The notes below the pieces were generated by a model that had not been told where the DNA came from, searched no databases, and was given only the letters and a program-made list of their open reading frames with translations. The position numbers were made by a program, and so were the translations under genes. DNA of 64,000 nucleotides from Paraburkholderia tropica (lineage in GTDB: Bacteria > Pseudomonadota > Gammaproteobacteria > Burkholderiales > Burkholderiaceae): contig NZ_FNZM01000009.1 of assembly GCF_900109265.1 (NCBI RefSeq), positions 298,170-362,169 of the forward strand, in the 5' to 3' direction. Positions 26,492 to 33,437 of this stretch are shown here, in pieces (within the stretch, counting starts at the first letter, position 1; every line of letters starts with the position of its first letter).

Positions 26492-28078
26492 TCAGGTGTA
26501 GCCGCGCTGCGTACGCCACGCTTGCGGCCAGACGCCCTGCTTGCCCGGCGACAGCACGCCTTGCGGATCGAGCGCGTCCTTCACGGTTTCGGCGAGGCGC
26601 AGCAGCGCGCCATCGTTGAAGCTGTACTGCGCCGCCGCGTAATCCATATAGAGCAGATGCGAGCGGTACACGCCGTAGCCGGCTGCACGCGCATCGCTCA
26701 TCAACGCGCGCAGCAGGTCGCCCGCGCGCGCCGCCTGCGGATGCGGCGCGCGCGGAAAAATCGCCGCGAACACGTGATGGAGATAACGCCCCGCCGCTGT
26801 AAAACCGCCGTAGTAATCGAAACCGTATTCGGCCGCGCGCGCCTTGACGAGCGCGTACTGGCGCAGCGCGTCGCGACCGTCGGCGGGACATAGCGGCGAG
26901 AAGTCCACGTGCGCGCCATCGTCGCCCAGCCAGTCGAGCATGCGAAACGCGCTCATCGACGGTATGCCCGCCATGTTGCGGTCGCCGCCGCCCTGCGGTT
27001 CGTCCTTGCCCGCGTAGCGCCGCGCGGTGAAACGTACACCGGGCACCTTCGCAAACGCACGCTCGACAATGCGTCGTTGCAGCTCGATCACCTCGGCGTC
27101 GCCGTAAAGCGCGTAGTGCAGATTCCAGCGTCCGATATCGAGTTCTCTTTGCATGCGAGCAACCGACGCCTCCGGCATCGCGCCTTCGCCGTCGTACCAG
27201 CGCGCGCGTGGCGCGAGACCGGCGGCGCGGCGGATCGCGCCTTCGATCACCGCATGCTGGCGTATCGTGCCGCTCAGTTGCAGCCCGCGCAGCGTATCGA
27301 CGAGCACGCCCAGATCGTCCTCGTGCGCGAACTGGATTTCGCCGATCACATACGCGTCCGGCGCGGGCATCAGCCAGAGTCCCATCTTCGTGACGATGCC
27401 GTAATTCGATTGCGTGAACAGCGCGTCGAACGACGGCCCGTAACCGGGTCGATAGAGCGTCCAGGCGGTGCCGATGTCAAGCGCGCCCATGCCGGTGCGC
27501 ACGACGTCGCCGTTCGCGAGCACCACTTCCATGCCGCACTGCGCCGCCGCGTGATCGCCGTATTCGGTGTAGCCGAAGCCGCGTTCGAGCGTGTTGCCGA
27601 TCACGCTGCCCCATCCCGACGCGGGCGGATCGACCCACAACGCGAGTCCGCGCTCGCGCAGATGCGCGTACAGATCGAAGTAGCTCACGCCCGGTTCGAC
27701 GAGCGCCCACGCGAGGCGCTCGTCCACGTCGAGAACGCGGTTCAGCCGCTGCAAGTCGAGCACGACCGAGCCGGACAGGCGCGGCGCCGCGCCGCCGTAG
27801 GCGAAATTGCGGCCCGTGGAAACGGTCCAGAGCGGCACGCGCGCCGCATTGGCCACGCGCAGAAGCGCGCGGATTTCGTCGACATTGGCGGGTAGCACGG
27901 CGGCGCTGGGCGCGAACGTGTCGTCGCCCGGCAAGGGCGCGAACGGATCGCGATACGCCGCCAGCGCCGCGCCGCTACGGCAAACGTTAGGTCTGCCGAC
28001 AATCGACTCGAACGCGGCGAGCACACGCGAAAGTTCGCCTGAACTGATGCCGGGCGGCCGTGGCGTGTCGGCGGGCAT
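26492..28078 (-). CDS. FAD-linked oxidase of the vanillyl-alcohol oxidase / 4-cresol dehydrogenase family
   Basis: A 528-residue flavoprotein with a PCMH-type FAD domain (~50-230): STGRNFAYGGAAPR (87-100) and GNTLERGFGYTEYGDH (161-176) are hallmark FAD-binding segments, and NGDVVRTGMGAL follows. The C-terminal cap matches the length and organisation of PchF (4-cresol dehydrogenase) and vanillyl-alcohol oxidase, which oxidise para-substituted phenols. No signal peptide is seen. No cytochrome partner such as PchC is encoded nearby, so the electron acceptor is unknown. It starts 6 nt after the anti-sigma gene, placing it in an ECF-controlled operon. The exact substrate cannot be assigned. Confidence 0.88.
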   Translation of the reverse strand: MPADTPRPPGISSGELSRVLAAFESIVGRPNVCRSGAALAAYRDPFAPLPGDDTFAPSAAVLPANVDEIRALLRVANAARVPLWTVSTGRNFAYGGAAPRLSGSVVLDLQRLNRVLDVDERLAWALVEPGVSYFDLYAHLRERGLALWVDPPASGWGSVIGNTLERGFGYTEYGDHAAAQCGMEVVLANGDVVRTGMGALDIGTAWTLYRPGYGPSFDALFTQSNYGIVTKMGLWLMPAPDAYVIGEIQFAHEDDLGVLVDTLRGLQLSGTIRQHAVIEGAIRRAAGLAPRARWYDGEGAMPEASVARMQRELDIGRWNLHYALYGDAEVIELQRRIVERAFAKVPGVRFTARRYAGKDEPQGGGDRNMAGIPSMSAFRMLDWLGDDGAHVDFSPLCPADGRDALRQYALVKARAAEYGFDYYGGFTAAGRYLHHVFAAIFPRAPHPQAARAGDLLRALMSDARAAGYGVYRSHLLYMDYAAAQYSFNDGALLRLAETVKDALDPQGVLSPGKQGVWPQAWRTQRGYT

Positions 28079-28084
28079 GACGCG

Positions 28085-28969
28085 TCACCATTGCGCCGAC
28101 GTGCCGCCGAGCGCGCCGCACACGTCGTAGGCTATCGTGCGCAAGCGCCCTTCCGTCGCCGGGCCGGACAGCGCGTAGCCCATGCTGTCGGTGCTCCAGT
28201 AGAAGGTGCGATGAGCGCCGTCGCGCAGCAGATGCACGGCGTCGCGGTCGCGGCCCGAGACGCTCACGTAGAGCGTCAGGCGTTCGCCGGCATCGTTCTG
28301 ATACATGAACTGCGCCGCCGGTCCCGCCGCGCCCGGCAGCAACCGCCCGCCGACCAGCGCATAGCCGTACTCGCCGAGCGACGGAATCTGCAACGGCTTG
28401 CCCAGACGTCTGGAGAGCCAGGCGACGAGATGCGCCTCGTCGGCCGCGCCGACTTCCACGGGATGACGCACCTCGGGCGAATACACGGCATAGGCCACAT
28501 CGGCGCGCCGCGCGAAGCGCTCCCCTTCGCTCGCGAACAGCGCGCCCGCGTGGCCGTCGCCGCGCGCCATCCACGCGGGCACGAAGGTCGTCGCCGCCGT
28601 GGCCAGTCCCGCGCCGACGATGGCCCACGCCGCCGCGAGTCCCGCGCGCCGCCACCACGGATCGCGGCGCCGCAGCACGACGTACGGTGTCGCGCCGAGG
28701 GCGTCGGCGTCGTGTTCGCCGTCGTTCTCACGTGCGTTTCCAGCGTGATTGCAGAGCGATTGCAGCGCGGCCTTCTGCGCGCGATAGGCGGCGATACGCT
28801 GCGCCGCCGCCGGGTCCTCCCCGAGCCGCGCGAGCAGCGCCGATTGCTCGTCGGGCGCGAGTTCGCCGTCGACGAACGCACCCAGCGCCGCCAGGTCGTG
28901 ACCCGCGAGGCCAGAGTGGGCGTCGGCTGGCGCGCCGGCGCGCTCGCGTTCGAGATCGTCGTCGTTCAT
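28085..28969 (-). CDS. Membrane anti-sigma factor
   Basis: 294 residues. An N-terminal cytoplasmic anti-sigma helix domain (LAALGAFVDGELAPDEQSAL, ~27-60) is followed by a single membrane helix (~108-128) and a periplasmic sensor domain. The His-x3-Cys-x2-Cys zinc motif of ZAS proteins is not present. Translation starts at an ATGA overlap with the sigma gene (start 28969), a coupling typical of cognate pairs; longer in-frame readings into the sigma gene are rejected. It presumably holds the ECF factor at the membrane until an envelope signal releases it. Confidence 0.88.
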   Translation of the reverse strand: MNDDDLERERAGAPADAHSGLAGHDLAALGAFVDGELAPDEQSALLARLGEDPAAAQRIAAYRAQKAALQSLCNHAGNARENDGEHDADALGATPYVVLRRRDPWWRRAGLAAAWAIVGAGLATAATTFVPAWMARGDGHAGALFASEGERFARRADVAYAVYSPEVRHPVEVGAADEAHLVAWLSRRLGKPLQIPSLGEYGYALVGGRLLPGAAGPAAQFMYQNDAGERLTLYVSVSGRDRDAVHLLRDGAHRTFYWSTDSMGYALSGPATEGRLRTIAYDVCGALGGTSAQW

Positions 28970-29517
28970 CGCATCGTCCCCACGACCCGCAGCGGCGTGG
29001 CGCGCCGCCCGGGGTCCTGCGCCGGATCGGCGTCGAGCAGCGCGCGCAGATGCTCGCGCGCGCGCGACAACCGCGACATCACCGTGCCCGCCGGTACGCC
29101 GAGCACGGCGGCCGCCTCGTGATAGCTCAGTTCCTCGACGCAGACGAGCAGCAACACCTCGCGCTGCGCCGCGGGCAGCACATAGAGCGCGCGTTGCAGA
29201 TCGCGCAGCACGAGACCGTCCACTTCGCCGCGCGGCGCTTCGAGCGTGCGCCACGGCGCGCTTTCATCGTCGACGGCGATCTCGCGACGGCCGCGCAACT
29301 GGTCGATATAAATATTGCGCAGGATCGTCAGCAGCCACGCACGCAAATTGCTCTCGGGCCGGTAGGACGCGGCTTTCGAGAGCGCGCGCTCGGCGGCGTC
29401 CTGGACGAGATCGTCGGCCCAGGCGGCGTCGCCGGTGAGCGCGCGCGCAAACCGGCGCATGGCCCCGAGCTGGGCCACGACCTGCGCTTCGAATTCCGCC
29501 GACGGGCGGCGCAGCAC
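28966..29517 (-). CDS. ECF RNA polymerase sigma factor, GTG start
   Basis: A 183-residue sigma-70 of the extracytoplasmic-function class: region 2 (DDLVQDAAERALSKAASYRP through NLRAWLLTILRNIYIDQLR) and region 4 (LPAAQREVLLLVCVEELSYH, then AAVLGVPAGTVMSRLSRAR). It likely directs its own operon, since ECF factors usually autoregulate. The apparent start is GTG at 29517, 10 nt after the lipoprotein gene stops. Targets cannot be read directly, but the linked flavoprotein is the obvious candidate. Confidence 0.92.
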   Translation of the reverse strand: MLRRPSAEFEAQVVAQLGAMRRFARALTGDAAWADDLVQDAAERALSKAASYRPESNLRAWLLTILRNIYIDQLRGRREIAVDDESAPWRTLEAPRGEVDGLVLRDLQRALYVLPAAQREVLLLVCVEELSYHEAAAVLGVPAGTVMSRLSRAREHLRALLDADPAQDPGRRATPLRVVGTMR

Positions 29518-29527
29518 GGCGCGCCGC

Positions 29528-29725
29528 TCAGTAGCCGCCCGACGATCCGCTGGTGCCCGAGCTGCCCGACGCGCCGCTCGAGTTCATGTCGCCACACGCG
29601 GCGAGGCCCACGCCCGAGACGGCGGCGAGGGTCACGCACGCAAAACAGGCGAGGAACCGGCGAATGGGGCCGGTGGTGCGCCTGGTGGTGCTCTTGGTGT
29701 TCCGCCGTGTAGTCCGCTTCATCAT
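29528..29725 (-). CDS. Small lipoprotein with Gly/Ser tail, first gene of the ECF operon
   Basis: 65 residues. A very basic, Thr/Arg-rich N-terminus (MMKRTTRRNTKSTTRRTTG) is followed by a hydrophobic signal ending in a lipobox-like GLAAC, then only ~20 mature residues of Asn/Ser/Gly (GASGSSGTSGSSGGY). AGGAG precedes the double ATG. It opens the operon and is separated from the sigma gene by 10 nt. A mature chain this short and repetitive cannot be an enzyme; it may be an envelope signal or decoy for the anti-sigma sensor, which is speculation. Confidence 0.65.
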   Translation of the reverse strand: MMKRTTRRNTKSTTRRTTGPIRRFLACFACVTLAAVSGVGLAACGDMNSSGASGSSGTSGSSGGY

Positions 29726-30237
29726 CGTCTCCTGCTGAACGAGCCGCTCAGGGCTCAGATCGCTGCATGACTGCAATACACGGTAAACGTTGTGAGCCGC
29801 GGGCTTATTCCTCGCGCGTGCGTCGCCGCACGGTTTTCCTTGGGGTCGCGCGCAAAAATGAACAGGCACTAGAATTGGCGATCGTCGCGGCGCGGCGGGA
29901 TCATTGCGGATTTCGACGCCATTCGGACATATTCGGACGCATTCCGACGCGCAGACCGCCGCCCGATGCACTACGCTGTTGAACGGATGAACCATGCGCG
30001 CGTCGTACTGTCACAGTCCGGACGAGCACACTGGTGTATCGTGCCCGGTTCGCTCGCGCAGACGGCCTGTCCCCGCTCATGGCGGGACCGGCAAACGGCG
30101 GCACCGGCCGCGACCCGGTATAGTTCTGCAGTAAAGTAGGTAACCGCACGCGCGCTTCGCCGACACAGGGTAGAATCCCCGGCAAGCAAACGTTTCCAAT
30201 GAATTGCGGCATCGAGCCGCCCGGCTAAAATTCGTCC
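29726..30237. other. Divergent intergenic region, ECF operon / hfq2
   Basis: 512 bp between the leftward ECF operon and the rightward hfq2. I see no credible gene. It contains a 10-bp tandem repeat at 29921-29950, and TAGAAT near 30169 is a possible -10 box for hfq2. The ECF promoter should lie near 29740-29800 but cannot be identified without other copies. Confidence 0.5.
29921..29950. repeat. Three 10-bp tandem repeats ATTCGGACNN
   Basis: ATTCGGACAT, ATTCGGACGC and ATTCCGACGC abut exactly, one near-helical turn apart, with a degenerate fourth unit before them. They lie ~200 bp upstream of the ECF operon start and ~290 bp upstream of hfq2. Confidence 0.55.
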
Positions 30238-30732
30238 ATGCCTTCCGCAGAATCGCACCCGCAAAACGACTTCATGAACGCCGCGCGCAAAGAGCGCAAG
30301 CGCGTTGAAATCTATCTGGTCAACGGCATCCGCCTGACCGGATGCATCGAGTCGTTCGATCAGTACCTGGTGATGCTGCGCACGCCCGTTGGCTTGCAAG
30401 GCATCTATAAACGCGCCATCTCCACCATCCAGCTCGACACCGGCACGCGTCCGGGGCCGCGCACGCCGCGCCCCGCGCACGGCGAGCACACGAGCCGCGG
30501 TCCGCATGGCAGTCACGGCGGCCATGGCGGCCACGGCCCGCGCGAATCCCGCGAGCCGCGGGAGCCCCGTGAACCTCGCGAGCCGCGCGAATCATGGTCG
30601 CCACCCGCCGCGCCGTCGGATCGTCCGGCCAGCGGCGGTCAGGACGGCCCGGTCGTCGTCACGCGTCGCCGCCGCCTTTACGGCGCGGTGAACAATGGCG
30701 GCAACGGCGGCGAAGGCAACGGCAACAGCTAA
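30238..30732 (+). CDS. hfq2: Hfq2-type RNA chaperone with a long repetitive tail
   Basis: A 164-residue Hfq paralogue. The Sm1 region (RVEIYLVNGIRLTGCIESFD) and Sm2 region (GLQGIYKRAISTIQL, ~52-66) are clear. The usual Hfq YKHA motif reads YKRA here (residues 57-60), replacing the histidine that lines the proximal RNA pore. The C-terminal ~95 residues are low complexity: HGG repeats (~90-100), a run of Arg-Glu-Pro repeats (~102-119) and an Asn/Gly-rich end. Burkholderia species carry a second, longer Hfq in addition to the classical ~79-residue one, and this fits it. It is a single-gene unit with its own terminator. Confidence 0.9.
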   Translation: MPSAESHPQNDFMNAARKERKRVEIYLVNGIRLTGCIESFDQYLVMLRTPVGLQGIYKRAISTIQLDTGTRPGPRTPRPAHGEHTSRGPHGSHGGHGGHGPRESREPREPREPREPRESWSPPAAPSDRPASGGQDGPVVVTRRRRLYGAVNNGGNGGEGNGNS

Positions 30733-30756
30733 GCCATCGCAGCATCATCCGTACAC

Positions 30757-30787
30757 AACGCGCGCACACTCTGCGCGCGTTTTGCTT
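30757..30787 (+). terminator. Intrinsic terminator of hfq2
   Basis: A 10-bp perfect stem (AACGCGCGCA/TGCGCGCGTT) with a CACTC loop, then TTGCTTT. It starts 24 nt after the hfq2 stop. Confidence 0.85.
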
Positions 30788-30947
30788 TGCGGGCGAAGAA
30801 TCCGGAAAAGTCGGCAGAAACCGGCGCGAACAGGCGGACATCGTCCGGACACGGTCTGAACGCCGCCCGACGGGAACCTCGCCTGCGCTCAGGGTTTTGC
30901 CCTTTGCGTTATGCTGACAGCGACCCTCCTCGCCCCCGGAGCACGCC

Positions 30948-31142
30948 ATGTCCGCCACCAAGCCGTCTTCCCCGCCACCCGCCCCGCAGGACCCGCTCGA
31001 CGAAGCGCTAGAAGAGACCTTCCCGGCCAGCGACCCGATTTCCATCGATCCGCCGCCCGCGGAGCGCGAGCCCGCCGACAAAGGCAAAGCGCACAACAAG
31101 CAAGATAAGCACGACAGCACGCGCCACCACGGCAAGCACTGA
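30948..31142 (+). CDS. Small ETFPASDP-motif protein
   Basis: A 64-residue hydrophilic protein. It has a Pro-rich start, then DPLDEALEETFPASDPISI, a motif recurring in many small uncharacterised proteobacterial proteins, then a Lys/His-rich end. No membrane segment. The function of the motif family is not known to me; such proteins often accompany stress-response genes. It is monocistronic and followed by a terminator. Confidence 0.75.
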   Translation: MSATKPSSPPPAPQDPLDEALEETFPASDPISIDPPPAEREPADKGKAHNKQDKHDSTRHHGKH

Positions 31143-31158
31143 CGCGCGCCAACGACAA

Positions 31159-31188
31159 AAAGGCGGTGCGCCCGAGGCGCCCGCCTTT
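31159..31188. terminator. Bidirectional hairpin between convergent genes
   Basis: AAAGGCGG pairs with CCGCCTTT, with an inner GCGCC/GGCGC stem and a CGA loop. It lies between the ETFPASDP gene and the DUF2968 gene and can serve both strands. Confidence 0.75.
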
Positions 31189-31250
31189 AAACCCTGCGCA
31201 GTTTTACGTTTGCCGGAGCGCCCGCTTAAGAGACGCTCCAGACGTGTGCA

Positions 31251-31982
31251 TCAGTGCACCGGCAAACCGCCTTCCACCTGACGCTGCAACTCGCGAACCT
31301 GACGCTGCACCTGACGCAGTTGATCCTGCGCCTGCGACTTCTCGGCCTGCAGCGCATTCGCCTGGTCGCGCGTCTGCTTCTGCTGGTCCGCGACGATCGC
31401 CTGCTGCTGGCGTGCAACCGTGAGGTCGGCCTGCAGACGGTTCGCGTGGTCCTGCGTCAGCGCGATCATGCGTGCCGTGAACGCCTTCTGCGCTTCGAGA
31501 CGCGTGCGGCGCAGTTCGACGTCCGACAACTGGACCGTCTTCTGCGCGAAGTCGCGATAAATCGCTTCCGCGCGCTGTTCGTCGCTCGTCTTGATCACGC
31601 GCCAGAACGTCTTGTTCTGGAACAAGGCCACGTAGTACGTCATTTCCTTGCCGTTAAACAGCAAGCTGGCGCCGTACGTGCCGTTGTAAGTCGTGCGCAA
31701 TTCGTTGAGCTCCGAGCCACGAATCAATTGCTGCAGTTCCGCGACGTTACCGGCTGCGTTCTGCTGGGCCTCATCCGGCGTCAGCGCAGCGGACTGGCTG
31801 CCCGGCAACGGCTGGGCAGCCGCAGCGGGCTGCGCCTGCACGGCAGCAACCGAGTCGTCCTGCGACGCAGCGACCGGCGCTGCCGCAGTCTGCGGCAAGG
31901 GCTGGGCGCAACCGGTTTCGAAACCCCCGATCAACATCAGAGCGGCAAATGCAACCTGCCGAACTCTCCACTTGTAGTCCAT
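31251..31982 (-). CDS. DUF2968-type lipoprotein, end of the Tad locus
   Basis: 243 residues: a signal peptide with lipobox-like FETGC (~residues 20-24), a Gln/Ala/Pro-rich spacer, a folded central region (ELNELRTTYNGTYGASLLF, then TYYVALFQNKTFWRVI) and a long C-terminal coiled coil rich in Gln, Arg and Ala. This organisation fits DUF2968 proteins of Burkholderiaceae. It starts ~55 bp after the sigma-54 activator ends, on the same strand. It may be an envelope component linked to the pilus, but its function is unknown. The ATG at 31982 is preferred; a longer reading from 32033 adds residues without signal character. Confidence 0.8.
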   Translation of the reverse strand: MDYKWRVRQVAFAALMLIGGFETGCAQPLPQTAAAPVAASQDDSVAAVQAQPAAAAQPLPGSQSAALTPDEAQQNAAGNVAELQQLIRGSELNELRTTYNGTYGASLLFNGKEMTYYVALFQNKTFWRVIKTSDEQRAEAIYRDFAQKTVQLSDVELRRTRLEAQKAFTARMIALTQDHANRLQADLTVARQQQAIVADQQKQTRDQANALQAEKSQAQDQLRQVQRQVRELQRQVEGGLPVH

Positions 31983-32036
31983 GAAGTACCTGTTTGGAAC
32001 AGTTCTATTTTTAGGTTTTACAAATCGGCACAATTA

Positions 32037-33428
32037 TTACTCACTTTCACCGGTTGCGGGTTCCTCGTCGAAAATTTGGTACTTACGAATCTTTTCCCAC
32101 AACACCTTGCGGCTGATGCCGAGATACTGCGCCGTGTCCTTGCGGCGCCAACCATTGGCGTCGAGCGCCGCGAGCAGCCGGCTGCGCTCGGCCATGTCCC
32201 ACTTGCTGCGATCGACGACCGGCGCGACCGGTTCGGCGGCGGCCTGCGGCTGCGCGCCGCCTGAACCCGCCAACAGACGGCGCAGGCGCTGCGCGTCCCA
32301 CGCGCCCATCTGCCGCACCGTCACGCCGACCCGTTCGGCCAGGTTGCGCAGCTCGCGGACGTTGCCCGCGAAGCGCATCGCCGCCACCGAATCGGCGAGC
32401 CAATACGGCAGTTCGGGCAGCGATTCGAGCCGCTCCTCGCCCACCACCGTCGAGACGAAGGCCTTGAAGAGCGCGATCTTGTCGACGGCGCCGCGATCTT
32501 CGAGCGACGGCACGATCAGCTCGATCACCGCAAGCCGGTAGTAAAGATCGGCGCGAAACGTTCCGTCCTTCACGAGTTGCGGCAATTGCCGGTTGGTCGC
32601 CGCGACGAGCCGGAAATCCACCTTCAGCGGCGTGGCCGATCCGATGCGAGTGACCGAACCGTCTTCGAGCACGCGCAGCAGCTTGACCTGCTGATACAGC
32701 GGCAGGTCGCCGATTTCGTCGAGAAACAGCGTGCCGCCGTCGGCCTGCTCGAAGTAGCCCTTGTGCGCGACGGCCGCGCCCGTGAACGAGCCCTTCGCGT
32801 GACCGAAGAACAGCGATTCGAACAGGCCGTCGGGAATCGCGCCGCAGTTCACGGCGACGAACGGCCCGGTGCCGTAGCGGCTGTGCTTGCGGTGCAGCAG
32901 TTCGGCGATGCGCTCCTTGCCCACGCCGGTCTCGCCGTGCACGAGCACGCTGGTGTCGCAATCGGCGAAGGTCTCGACTTCCTTGAGCAGCGCACGCATG
33001 GTCTCCGATTCGGCGACGAGCACGTCCGCGCCCGCCGTCTGCGCCGAATGCGCGCGCATCTGGATCATCAGCTTCGAGATCAGGCCGCGCAGCTCGGCGC
33101 AGGTGAAGTCGAGCGGCAGCACGTGCGAATACTCGTTCGGATACATCGTCGGGTCGTTGTCGCGCGGCGCGGCGCCGACCCAGATCACCGGCAGACCGTG
33201 CGTGGCCTGCCAGTCGCGCAGCATCAGCGCGCCGGTGTCGATCACGCTCACGCTGACCACGGCGATCGACGGGCGCGCGGCGATGCGCTGCGCGGAGATC
33301 GCCGTATCGTCGGCGCGGATCACTTCGACATCGAGACTCGCCATGCAGCGCGCGACGCGCTCGACGATATCGGCTTTGCCTTCCCAGACATACAGATCGA
33401 GTTCCTCGATCGGGGTGGTGGTTCTCAT
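32037..33428 (-). CDS. Sigma-54-dependent activator with degenerate receiver domain
   Basis: 463 residues. The N-terminal ~125 residues look like a receiver fold without the phosphoacceptor aspartate (SIAVVSVSVIDTG at that position), as in FleQ- or VpsR-type regulators. The central AAA+ domain has Walker A GETGVGK (165-171), Walker B GGTLFLDEI (231-239) and the sigma-54 contact loop reading GSFTGA (213-218) instead of GAFTGA. A C-terminal Fis-type helix-turn-helix ends the protein (KDTAQYLGISRKVLWEKI). It lies at the 3' end of the Tad operon, 9 nt after tadG. It is the prime candidate to act on the sigma-54 promoter at 46001. Confidence 0.93.
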   Translation of the reverse strand: MRTTTPIEELDLYVWEGKADIVERVARCMASLDVEVIRADDTAISAQRIAARPSIAVVSVSVIDTGALMLRDWQATHGLPVIWVGAAPRDNDPTMYPNEYSHVLPLDFTCAELRGLISKLMIQMRAHSAQTAGADVLVAESETMRALLKEVETFADCDTSVLVHGETGVGKERIAELLHRKHSRYGTGPFVAVNCGAIPDGLFESLFFGHAKGSFTGAAVAHKGYFEQADGGTLFLDEIGDLPLYQQVKLLRVLEDGSVTRIGSATPLKVDFRLVAATNRQLPQLVKDGTFRADLYYRLAVIELIVPSLEDRGAVDKIALFKAFVSTVVGEERLESLPELPYWLADSVAAMRFAGNVRELRNLAERVGVTVRQMGAWDAQRLRRLLAGSGGAQPQAAAEPVAPVVDRSKWDMAERSRLLAALDANGWRRKDTAQYLGISRKVLWEKIRKYQIFDEEPATGESE

Positions 33429-33437
33429 CGTAGGTTC

